A stretch of DNA of 6,384 nucleotides from an uncultured Ruminococcus sp. (GCA_902802975.1 CADCOF010000266.1:1-6384), one strand, 5' to 3'. Positions 1 through 6,203 are shown, counted from the stretch's first letter. The notes: generated by a model not told the origin, from the letters alone. Program-made: numbers and translations.

Positions 1-27
1 GATATCATAGCTTTCATATTTATCCAT
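1..27 (-). CDS. IS5-type transposase, first 9 codons only
   Basis: Read on the minus strand, the ATG at 27-25 begins MDKYESYDI and runs off the window. The right-hand copy encodes MDKYKSYDI followed by a recognisable transposase N-terminus, so this is the same gene in another IS copy. An in-frame upstream ATG at 45-43, preceded by a weak AAAAGAG, would add the six residues MKYHKN. The start at 27 was chosen because it is conserved in both copies. Nothing of the catalytic domain lies inside the window, so whether this copy is intact cannot be judged. Confidence 0.75.
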
Positions 28-83
28 GTTCTTATGATACTTCATTTTCTCTTTTTGTGCAAGATTTATTTTTCAAACAAGGC
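1..83 (-). mobile_element. End of an IS5-type insertion sequence, left copy (partial)
   Basis: The reverse complement of the first 86 bases aligns without gaps to bases 6226-6311 at the other end of the window, with 5 mismatches. This segment contains one IS terminus and the transposase 5' end. The terminus reads, outside to inside, about GCCTTGTTTGAAAAATAAATC (bases 83 to 63 on the minus strand). The IS continues off the left edge, so its other end and target duplication are not visible. The exact boundary is uncertain by about 3 bp because CTA (84-86) also matches the other copy, and may be target-site preference rather than IS sequence. The family call rests on the transposase N-terminus seen in the right-hand copy. 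Confidence 0.85.
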
Positions 84-90
84 CTAATCA

Positions 91-110
91 AAAGTAGTAA
101 AAAAGTAGTA
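91..110. repeat. Two direct repeats of AAAGTAGTA, 11 bp apart
   Basis: AAAGTAGTA occurs at 91-99 and again at 102-110, just inside the left IS boundary. The start-to-start distance is 11 bp, the same helical spacing as the ATTCC repeats further downstream. The function is unknown. It could be a distal regulator site, a remnant of the original insertion locus, or simple AT-rich duplication. Confidence 0.5.
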
Positions 111-171
111 AATTCTCACCACATCACCATAAAAAACGGCTTGTAATGCGGATTTTTGACGTTGTTTCAAA

Positions 172-209
172 ATTCCACACAAATTCCAAATACATTCCGC
201 GGTGATTCC
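172..209 (+). promoter_or_regulatory. Four ATTCC direct repeats at exact 11-bp period (putative activator site)
   Basis: ATTCC occurs at 172-176, 183-187, 194-198 and 205-209, so each copy starts exactly 11 bp after the previous one, with 6-bp spacers of varied sequence. A 5-bp half-site repeated every 11 bp is the geometry used by OmpR/PhoB-type winged-helix response regulators, which bind in tandem on one face of the helix. The last repeat ends 12 bp before the TACAAT -10 candidate, covering the place where a -35 element would be. This suggests an activator-dependent promoter. The repeats are seen directly; the regulator class is inference, and no regulator gene lies in the window. Confidence 0.6.
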
Positions 210-227
210 GCAAAAGAGTCGTACAAT
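199..227 (+). promoter_or_regulatory. Candidate operon promoter with -10 TACAAT and no good -35
   Basis: TACAAT at 222-227 differs from the sigma-A -10 consensus at one base. Seventeen bases upstream, 199-204 reads GCGGTG, which is not a recognisable -35. That fits a promoter needing an activator bound at the ATTCC array. Transcription would start near 234, leaving a short leader of about 25 nt before the first gene. It is the only plausible -10 in the 173-bp control region that lies close to the first gene. Confidence 0.45.
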
Positions 228-236
228 ATGTACAAC
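218..236. promoter_or_regulatory. Dyad operator-like site overlapping the -10
   Basis: GTACA (221-225) and TGTAC (229-233) form a perfect inverted repeat around a 3-bp centre. The outer GT (218-219) and AC (235-236) extend it to seven-base arms with one mismatch. The site covers the TACAAT -10 candidate, where a bound repressor would block RNA polymerase. The TACA/TGTA half-sites resemble operators of the BlaI/MecI/CopY family, but the 3-bp centre does not match the usual spacing, so no family is assigned. Confidence 0.4.
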
Positions 237-259
237 AAAAGATTTAGGAGGCGTTTTCA

Positions 260-1522
260 ATGAAAGTTAAGAAAGCTATAAAAGAAAACGATACATTTAA
301 GAAGGAATTCTGTGATACGTTGAATAAGCTGTATCAGGAAAACGCGGGACTTTCGGCACTAAAATATTTTCTCGACGTTTCATATAGATGGGCAAATATA
401 AACAGCGAAACAGGAAATAAACCGAAAGTTGTAATGCTTACTGCAGCAGTTCCCGAAGAGCTTGTGATCGCAGCAGGCGCACAGCCATATTGGATAATCG
501 GCGGAAGTCTCGGGTCAACTGCCTGGTCGGACGATGTTGTACCGCGTGATACAGATCCGGTCAGCCGTTCAATACTGGGCTATATCAACCGACCACACGG
601 CGCAGACTACTCCGATTCATTGTTCATCATTCCGCTTGTAAACGACAGCATGCGAAAAATTGCATATGAACTGAAAATGCAGGGGCGCAAAATCTGTCTC
701 ATCGATATTCCTCCGCATCATAATCACACTTCACTCAATGGCATAATTGCCGGCATGAGGGCGTTATCAGCTGCAGTTTCGGAGCATTTGGGCACTCGTG
801 CAACAAGAAAGTCAACTGTATCTGCTATGAAACAAGTGTCAAACGCGCGACGTTCGCTGCGCAGATTCCTGGAGGTATCGCGTGAACGCACCGATATTAT
901 TACAGAACCGGCAAGAGTATTTGTGCAGGACTCATACTACATGACAAATTCCATAGATGAGTGGACAGCGAATATTCAAGCTCTTACAAAAGAGATCGAG
1001 AGTAAACCTGTACGTCACACGGTCAATAATAATTATCCAAAAGTTATGCTTCTGGGTTCTCCGGTATTTTTTCCGAATTATAAAATACCGTTCCTTATTC
1101 AGGATACAAAACTTTCAATCTGCGACGCAGTTGATTATACGTCGCTCAAAACATTTATGACTTATGATAAAAAATCCATGATCGGAAATCTCAATAAACT
1201 CATAAAAAACATAGCGGCAAAATGGAACACATACGATGCGTCTCCAGCATATATCCAAAACGATGTTTTGCATAAATACGTTTCCTGGCTGCTTCAAAAA
1301 GGAGACATTGAAGGAGTTGTATATCACATTCTTAAAGGTCAGATTGAGTATGACTTCGAACTGGAACACTTTGAAAAAACACTTGGTGAGTATGGTATTC
1401 CGATATTCAGACTTGAAACAGATTATCAGTATCAAGACGTTGAACAACTTCGCATTCGCATGGAGGCATTCTGTGAAATGCTTGTTCAAAGCAGATATAG
1501 GGAGGTTAAGATTGCGTCATGA
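260..1522 (+). CDS. 2-hydroxyacyl-CoA dehydratase-fold protein lacking cluster cysteines
   Basis: This 420-residue protein is a cytoplasmic member of the 2-hydroxyacyl-CoA dehydratase superfamily (HgdB/BcrB/DCCP) and a paralogue of the third gene here. Shared landmarks are PEELVIAAGA (65-74), VPRD (94-97), GSPVFFPNYKIP (266-277), VVYHILKG (353-360), YDFE (364-367) and the C-terminal block LETDY...QLRIRMEAF (385-404). Cluster-ligand positions are replaced: against the third gene, C73 becomes T61, C111 becomes D99, C141 becomes N128, C143 becomes S130, C302 becomes Y293 and C369 becomes Q361, and the CPCP segment has no cysteine counterpart. Only four cysteines remain (18, 146, 288, 405), none at a ligand position. 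It probably does not hold the usual Fe-S cluster and more likely acts as a structural, substrate-binding or regulatory partner of the third gene product (inference). The start is firm: AGGAGG at 246-251 lies 8 nt upstream. The stop overlaps the next start (ATGA). Confidence 0.88.
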   Translation: MKVKKAIKENDTFKKEFCDTLNKLYQENAGLSALKYFLDVSYRWANINSETGNKPKVVMLTAAVPEELVIAAGAQPYWIIGGSLGSTAWSDDVVPRDTDPVSRSILGYINRPHGADYSDSLFIIPLVNDSMRKIAYELKMQGRKICLIDIPPHHNHTSLNGIIAGMRALSAAVSEHLGTRATRKSTVSAMKQVSNARRSLRRFLEVSRERTDIITEPARVFVQDSYYMTNSIDEWTANIQALTKEIESKPVRHTVNNNYPKVMLLGSPVFFPNYKIPFLIQDTKLSICDAVDYTSLKTFMTYDKKSMIGNLNKLIKNIAAKWNTYDASPAYIQNDVLHKYVSWLLQKGDIEGVVYHILKGQIEYDFELEHFEKTLGEYGIPIFRLETDYQYQDVEQLRIRMEAFCEMLVQSRYREVKIAS

Positions 1523-2697
1523 AAACAAAAAGAATTATTTATACATCCATTGCCTGCGTGATAATAGCTGCTCTCGCATACTTTGCATGGGTATTCCCTT
1601 TTTATGAGTTTTCGACAAACGATTACGAAACAAGCCTAGAAAAACTTTTATCTGTCGAGTACCTGAAAACTTTGGTTCCGCTGTTTATTATCATATCTCT
1701 CGCCACAGTAGGTATAGTGCTTGTCGCAATTGTAAGAAAAGCTCTTGCAAAGGCAGATGTAAAATACTCCCGCTTCGCAGAACGCCGCGCTGGCAGACCA
1801 TATGGACAAACACCTAAACGCAGACCTGTAGTATTTATGATTGTAAGATGGATTATTATGATCGTGTTCTCCGTTATGATGATCTGGGGCGGGCTGATCT
1901 TCGGCCTTAAAATGTCGTCGATAAGCATTCCGGTTCTTTCATGTCCGTGGAACACCGAACAGATGACAGAATCAAGCTGCTATTATCTTTCACATCTGAA
2001 CGAGCTTTTTGAACTGCCGCTGAAAAGCATCGCATTATTCTTTATCACCACAATCGGTTCGGCATTGCTGCTCGGGCGCGTTATATGCGGATTCCTCTGC
2101 CCTATGGGTCTTATCCAGGACATTATGGACAAGATACGTCAAAAAACAAAAATAGAGGGAATAAAGCTGAATGATAAAATGTACGAGGCATTGTATCCCA
2201 TAAAATGGTTTATGGTATTGGTGTTTATCGGGCTGTGCTTTGCCGGAGGCAATTTTTGCAATTTCTGCCCTGCGGTTGCGGTATCTCCGATACTTGCAGG
2301 AATAAGCACAAGTCTTTATGTCAGCGGCTTTATGATGGTGCTGATTATGATGGGCAGTTTCTTTAAACGCAGAGCGTTCTGCACAATATGCCCGCTTGGA
2401 ACTTTGATAGGATTTACACATAAAATATCGCCGTTTCGAATCACAAAAGATTGCCAATCATGCACAGAATGCGGCGCATGCTACGAAGCGTGCCCGATGG
2501 GAATAAAAACCATGTATACCGAACGCGGAAAAGCAGACGTTACACATCAAAACTGCATTATGTGCGGCGAATGTGTGAGATGCTGCCCCGAGGATAATGC
2601 GCTGTCAATTACGTGCGCAGGAAAGAAAATATACACTTCTTCGCGAAAAGATATTATGTCGGGATACAAACACACAAATGAGGGGCGAGAAAAATGA
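1519..2697 (+). CDS. NapH-like membrane protein with C-terminal 2x[4Fe-4S] ferredoxin domain
   Basis: This 392-residue electron-transfer membrane protein has hydrophobic segments near 5-28, 49-74, 104-129, 170-192, 227-244 and 255-279. The very basic loop 74-103 puts the N- and C-termini in the cytoplasm. Typical NapH/NosR-family motifs are GRVICGFLCPMG (C190, C194), FCNFCP (C247, C250) and RAFCTICPLG (C288, C291). The tail carries two ferredoxin motifs of the form CxxCxxCxxxCP: C315, C318, C321, C325 and C346, C349, C352, C356, with extra C312 and C355. C142 and C154 fall in a predicted external loop, which is unusual. NapH-type proteins pass electrons between membrane partners and soluble Fe-S proteins. 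Lying between two dehydratase-fold genes and before an activase gene, it is the likely electron donor to that activase (inference). GGAGG at 1501-1505 lies 13 nt upstream, and the gene overlaps both neighbours by ATGA. Flavin or quinone binding is not evident. Confidence 0.88.
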   Translation: MKTKRIIYTSIACVIIAALAYFAWVFPFYEFSTNDYETSLEKLLSVEYLKTLVPLFIIISLATVGIVLVAIVRKALAKADVKYSRFAERRAGRPYGQTPKRRPVVFMIVRWIIMIVFSVMMIWGGLIFGLKMSSISIPVLSCPWNTEQMTESSCYYLSHLNELFELPLKSIALFFITTIGSALLLGRVICGFLCPMGLIQDIMDKIRQKTKIEGIKLNDKMYEALYPIKWFMVLVFIGLCFAGGNFCNFCPAVAVSPILAGISTSLYVSGFMMVLIMMGSFFKRRAFCTICPLGTLIGFTHKISPFRITKDCQSCTECGACYEACPMGIKTMYTERGKADVTHQNCIMCGECVRCCPEDNALSITCAGKKIYTSSRKDIMSGYKHTNEGREK

Positions 2698-3992
2698 CTG
2701 CACAAACAAGAGCAAATTCACTGAAAGAAAGACAAGACAAACGTTTCATAAATAAAGAAACGCAGACAGCTGCGAAGTATCTGCGCAGATTGGAAGAACT
2801 GCCGGGCGCGCCAAGCGGCATGGAACCGTTTTATGATATTCTTGAGCATATATACGTTGATATGAGTCACATCGAAGCAGCACAGAATCAAAAACTGATC
2901 GGTACGTACTGCGTAATGACTCCACCGGAGATAATTTATGCAGCAGGCGCGGTGCCGGTAAAACTGTGCAGCGGTAATTATACGGCATTCTCAATCGGAG
3001 ACAGCGTAACTCCCAGGGACGCATGTCCGCTTGTCAAAGCAGTTGCCGGATTCAAGCAGACCGGGCTTATGCCTTTGTACGAAGACTGCTCGATGATGGT
3101 GATCCCGATTACATGCGACTGCAAGAAGAAAATAGCCGGTATGCTATCCGAAAAATGTGATGTAGTGACACTGCATATTCCGGCAACGAGAGATGATGAC
3201 AACATAGATATTTTTGTTAATCAGCTGTATTATCTGATGGAGAAGCTCGAAGACGTCACAGGAAACAGAATCACATATGAAAGCTTGTCGGAGGGATTTC
3301 GAAAAGTCGGGTACGCGCAGTACAAATTGTCGGAGTTCATCAGATTAAAAAGAGAAACTCCGTATCTGATAAGAGGCAGCCACTATATGGCGATAATGAA
3401 TGCGTCTTCATACATGCCAGCCGACAAATGGGGAGACGCGCTGCACAAAGTAAATGAATCGCTGAAAGAAGGCAAGACAGTTACATCTAAAAAGCTGCCG
3501 AGAATACTTTTGACCGGTTCGCCGATCGTATTTCCGAACATGAAAATACCACTGCTGATAGAAGAGATGGGCGGCATTGTAGCCGCAGATGAAACGTGCA
3601 TGGGCGAACGAGGAATGTGGGACCCGCCTGTAATAACAGACAACAGCTTCGACGGCATGATAAGAGCATTGGCAAATCGTTCGCTCAGGCCCTGCCCCTG
3701 CCCCACATTTGCGGATAATTCACAACGGCTGTATAGACTAAAGCAGCTTATCAAAGATAATAATATACAAGGCGTGATATATCATGTGCTGCGAGGCTGC
3801 CTTGTGTACGATTTTGAATACAAGAAGATAGAAGAAGAGCTTGGCAAACTCGGTATACCTGTTATCAGACTTGAAAGCGACTACAACGAAGAGGATATCG
3901 AACAACTCAGAATACGCATTGAGGCGTTTATTGAACTGATCAAACTCAAACAGGTTCCGGAGAAGCGCAAAACCGAGCGCAAGGGCTTTTAG
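2694..3992 (+). CDS. Cysteine-rich 2-hydroxyacyl-CoA dehydratase/double-cubane-cluster-like reductase subunit
   Basis: This 432-residue cytoplasmic protein should be the catalytic subunit. Landmarks in order are YCVMTPPEIIYAAGA (72-86, C73), TPRDACP (C111), ITCDCKKK (C141, C143), LPRILLTGSPIVFPNMKIP (268-286), DETCMGER (C302), RPCPCP (C334, C336), YHVLRGCLVYDFE (C369) and the C-terminal LESDY...QLRIRIEAF (393-412). Ordinary dehydratase subunits hold one [4Fe-4S] with three cysteines. The larger set of well-placed cysteines here (111, 141, 302, 334 or 336, 369, plus 73) fits the DCCP branch, whose [8Fe-9S] cluster is reduced by an ATP-hydrolysing partner and acts on small molecules. The DCCP assignment is a family-level judgement from motifs; an acyl-CoA dehydratase or BcrB/C-like subunit is the alternative. 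The start overlaps the preceding stop (ATGA), with GAGGGG at 2680-2685. Its stop codon is embedded in the next gene's AGGAGG. Confidence 0.87.
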   Translation: MTAQTRANSLKERQDKRFINKETQTAAKYLRRLEELPGAPSGMEPFYDILEHIYVDMSHIEAAQNQKLIGTYCVMTPPEIIYAAGAVPVKLCSGNYTAFSIGDSVTPRDACPLVKAVAGFKQTGLMPLYEDCSMMVIPITCDCKKKIAGMLSEKCDVVTLHIPATRDDDNIDIFVNQLYYLMEKLEDVTGNRITYESLSEGFRKVGYAQYKLSEFIRLKRETPYLIRGSHYMAIMNASSYMPADKWGDALHKVNESLKEGKTVTSKKLPRILLTGSPIVFPNMKIPLLIEEMGGIVAADETCMGERGMWDPPVITDNSFDGMIRALANRSLRPCPCPTFADNSQRLYRLKQLIKDNNIQGVIYHVLRGCLVYDFEYKKIEEELGKLGIPVIRLESDYNEEDIEQLRIRIEAFIELIKLKQVPEKRKTERKGF

Positions 3993-4003
3993 GAGGGAAT
4001 ATT

Positions 4004-4789
4004 ATGGGAAAATATTATATCGGACTTGACGGTGGATCAACATATTTAAAAGCGGCACTGATCGGCAACGGGCGTGTTGTGGATACAATGGTTCGAAATA
4101 CGGGTATCGACAATGACGGCACAGCACGAAAAATAGCAAGAGAGTTGTGTATGAGAAATTCACTGACTCCGTCGGACATTGGGTATATTATGGCAACAGG
4201 CTACAGCAGAAAGGTTCTGGAGATTGCAGATGATGATATTTCCGAGATCACGGCTCACGCATATGGAGTGAGACTCACCGCCCCGAAAGAATGTCATCCT
4301 GATATGATAATCGATATCGGCGGTCAGGATTCAAAGATAATTTATCTTGACAGCAATTACATTGTAAAAAACTTTGGTATGAATGACAAATGCGCTGCGG
4401 GAACAGGCAAATTTATGGAAGTTATCGCACAGATACTCGAAACAACTATAGATAAAGTCGGTGAACTGTCGCTTCAGGCAACGAATCCGTGTGACATTAA
4501 CAGCACCTGCGTAGTATTTGCGCAGTCGGAAGTAATATCACTAGTTGCAAGAAAATACAATCGCTGCGATATACTCGCGGGAATGCACCAGTCAATGGCA
4601 AAAAGAATCGTAAAAATGATCAAAAAATCCGAAAAATGCGACAACATATTAATGACAGGCGGCGGTGCGCTTAACATCGGTTTGCACCGCGCTTTTGAAG
4701 AAGAGCTTATGCGTGATGTTTTTGTTGCGGAATATCCGCAGTTCAACGGTGCAATCGGCGCAGCATTGATTGCAAGCGAAAGAGGGTAA
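4004..4789 (+). CDS. ATP-dependent activase (HgdC/BadF-type) for the dehydratase-like reductase
   Basis: This 261-residue protein has the length of the single-domain activators (HgdC, FldI, DCCP reductase). Its actin-like ATPase fold is marked by the phosphate loop GLDGGST (7-13), DIGGQDSK (104-111) and MTGGGALNIGL (217-227). The two cysteines that bridge one [4Fe-4S] between the two monomers are present in the expected contexts: C130 in NDKCAAGTGKF and C169 in STCVVFAQSEVISL. Their 39-residue separation matches HgdC. Such activators use ATP hydrolysis to push one electron at very low potential into the cluster of their partner enzyme. The partner here is most likely the product of the gene directly upstream. 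AGGAGG (3991-3996) lies 7 nt before the ATG, and the gap to the previous gene is 11 bp. Nothing looks damaged. Confidence 0.95.
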   Translation: MGKYYIGLDGGSTYLKAALIGNGRVVDTMVRNTGIDNDGTARKIARELCMRNSLTPSDIGYIMATGYSRKVLEIADDDISEITAHAYGVRLTAPKECHPDMIIDIGGQDSKIIYLDSNYIVKNFGMNDKCAAGTGKFMEVIAQILETTIDKVGELSLQATNPCDINSTCVVFAQSEVISLVARKYNRCDILAGMHQSMAKRIVKMIKKSEKCDNILMTGGGALNIGLHRAFEEELMRDVFVAEYPQFNGAIGAALIASERG

Positions 4790-4794
4790 GTAAT

Positions 4795-5499
4795 ATGGGG
4801 TTCACAGTATTTCTTGAAAGTCTGACGGCTGCGGCGTCTGTCGGAATGGGCTGCGGTACCTGCTGCGGCTCCGGTATCAGCACTGCGCTGTACGGCTATT
4901 TGACAACACACATGAAAAATATGAAACAATCATTCAGAGCGTTTCTTGAGTTTTTCCTCGGAAAATTTATTGCAGTGATCGCACTATGCGTTGCTGCCTC
5001 TTTGATCGGCAAAAATATTATTGACGATTCAGGAAAAATATTCGGAGTAAAAACAGCATTAATCGTTGATGCAGCAATGCTTATTATGGGAATATGGCTG
5101 CTTATTGAATGGATAAAAGAACGCCACGGGCATAAATGCTGCAAAAGCTGCACAGGATGTTCATCTAATGAACCAAAAAAAGAAGACAATAAAACAACTT
5201 CTCATGCAGCACTCATCGGAATGGGTATCGGCTACGGTGCGTCACCGTGTGCGCCAATGATAATTATGACAGGATATGCAGCGTCACTTCCGATAGGATA
5301 TGCGGCTGTATTTGGCGCAGTATTCGCCGCAGTAAGCACAATTTCGCCGCTGCTGTTCATGCTTCTTATATCTGGTATTATAGCCGGAAAAATGTACAAA
5401 GAGATACCGCAGTACCTCACATGGTTCAAACTTGTATGCTACATTATGATGATAGGAATATTTCTAATCGGCTTGCTTCAGGAGGTTGGCGTCTTATGA
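4795..5499 (+). CDS. DsbD/UreH-like six-helix membrane protein with extra cysteine clusters
   Basis: This 234-residue protein has six likely membrane segments (about 5-36, 50-72, 84-106, 137-160, 165-195, 209-230) arranged as two three-helix halves. The first half carries GMGCGTCCG (C20, C23, C24), matching the C-x3-C-G signature of the DsbD_2/UreH (SafE-like) family. The second half carries GYGASPCAP (C152), matching the conserved PC motif of that family. DsbD relatives relay thiol electrons across the membrane; others in the family move metals or anions. The loop at 107-136, predicted cytoplasmic, contains HGHKCCKSCTGC (C115, C116, C119, C122), a likely metal or Fe-S site not usual in the family. 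It starts 5 nt after the activase stop, with AGAGGG (4781-4786) as ribosome binding site. The stop overlaps the next start (ATGA), so it is coupled to the tethered Cys4 protein, its probable partner. The exact substrate is unknown. Confidence 0.75.
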   Translation: MGFTVFLESLTAAASVGMGCGTCCGSGISTALYGYLTTHMKNMKQSFRAFLEFFLGKFIAVIALCVAASLIGKNIIDDSGKIFGVKTALIVDAAMLIMGIWLLIEWIKERHGHKCCKSCTGCSSNEPKKEDNKTTSHAALIGMGIGYGASPCAPMIIMTGYAASLPIGYAAVFGAVFAAVSTISPLLFMLLISGIIAGKMYKEIPQYLTWFKLVCYIMMIGIFLIGLLQEVGVL

Positions 5500-6203
5500 G
5501 AAGAAAGAGTATAATAACATTCATTGGCATTTATATAGCCTTGTGTATAACATACGGATTTATCAGCAGCAAGGTAACTCCTCAGGTCGCAGAAGCGGAA
5601 AACACATCTCAAGCCACTGTTTCGGTTGAAGAAAAAACATCATCTGCTTTTGAATCCGATATCGATACAGTAAAAAGCGAAAGCGACGAGAAAACAGATA
5701 TCGATAAAAATACAAATAACAGCAGCAATGCAAACTCAGTTGTTGATAAATATAACGATAATAATAGTGATACAGACATGAATATCGATAAATACACCAA
5801 TAATAATGATACAGATACAAGTACAGACGTAGGTATTGATATAACTGTCAATATTGAGACCGATTCTGAAACTAATGATTATAATGATTATGACGAAATC
5901 GAACCGGAAGAGGATATCAATATATTCGACAACAACGAAAACGAAATAAATGCTGACATTGAAGAAAATACATCAATAGAATATAACGAACAACTCGAAG
6001 AGACGGAACAAGATTCAGATGAGCAAATCGAATCCGAGCAGGAACCGGAACCCGAAATTCCCACACTCGAAGAATTCCTAAAGAATCTTAGATGCAGCGG
6101 GTGCAGACATAATTGTTTACTGCTCTCTCCAAGATGTATGAACGGAGCAAGAAAAGCGTCACAAGCAGGGAGTGAGTATTACTCTATGTATTCGGTTAAT
6201 TGA
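5496..6203 (+). CDS. Exported or membrane-anchored protein with acidic stalk and C-terminal Cys4 motif
   Basis: This is a 235-residue protein of no family I can name. It begins with basic MRRK, then a hydrophobic segment (about 6-24) that would act as signal anchor, or as a signal peptide with a possible AEA cleavage site at 32-34. Residues 36-190 are low-complexity, rich in Asp, Glu, Asn, Ser and Thr, strongly acidic and probably disordered, with three 14-residue repeats at 70-111. The end is compact: EEFLKNLRCSGCRHNC, then C214, giving C200-x2-C203-x3-C207-x6-C214, enough to bind one metal or Fe-S cluster or to form disulfides. It looks like a redox or metal-binding head on a long flexible stalk outside the membrane (inference), fitting a role with the DsbD-like protein before it. 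The start was chosen at 5496 because AGGAGG (5480-5485) precedes it, it gives an ATGA overlap, and it opens with a signal sequence; a longer upstream reading would run inside the previous gene. Confidence 0.8.
   Translation: MRRKSIITFIGIYIALCITYGFISSKVTPQVAEAENTSQATVSVEEKTSSAFESDIDTVKSESDEKTDIDKNTNNSSNANSVVDKYNDNNSDTDMNIDKYTNNNDTDTSTDVGIDITVNIETDSETNDYNDYDEIEPEEDINIFDNNENEINADIEENTSIEYNEQLEETEQDSDEQIESEQEPEPEIPTLEEFLKNLRCSGCRHNCLLLSPRCMNGARKASQAGSEYYSMYSVN
5703..5828 (+). repeat. Three imperfect 42-bp tandem repeats in the stalk coding region
   Basis: Units begin at 5703, 5745 and 5787, each with GATAAA, and encode DKNTNNSSNANSVV, DKYNDNNSDTDMNI and DKYTNNNDTDTSTD. The period is exactly 14 codons, so copy-number change would lengthen or shorten the stalk without a frameshift. 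Units 2 and 3 are the most alike. The repeats have diverged, suggesting old duplication rather than active slippage. Confidence 0.6.

Noticed and set aside
131..157. A-run, GC-rich centre and T-run resembling a terminator
   Set aside because: The two arms pair imperfectly (mismatches inside the GC part) around a short loop, and no gene ends just before it.
156..161. TTGACG as the -35 of the operon promoter
   Set aside because: No acceptable -10 lies 16-18 bp downstream (the best window, CAAATT, matches only 3 of 6 positions), and the ATTCC array occupies that stretch.
957..1607. Small plus-strand frames overlapping gene 1 and gene 2 (957-1160 and 1236-1607)
   Set aside because: They lie in alternative frames of well-supported genes and show no recognisable protein features.
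260..4789. Naming the genes hadBC/hadI or hgdABC
   Set aside because: One subunit lacks cluster cysteines, the other has more than a dehydratase needs, and no CoA-transferase or acyl-CoA dehydrogenase gene is nearby, so these symbols would claim a substrate the sequence does not show.
5247..5495. Longer start for the last operon gene, inside the DsbD-like gene
   Set aside because: It would overlap the preceding gene by about 250 bp in another frame. The start at 5496 has AGGAGG, an ATGA overlap and a signal sequence right after it.
5703..5828. CRISPR-like array from the 42-bp periodic repeats
   Set aside because: The units are diverged, contiguous and in reading frame with the protein; there are no spacers between identical repeats.
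1115..5851. Several antisense open frames of 60-150 codons across the operon
   Set aside because: They mirror strong coding frames, have no family motifs and low-complexity translations (for example Tyr/Ser/Leu-rich opposite the acidic stalk), and lack convincing ribosome binding sites.
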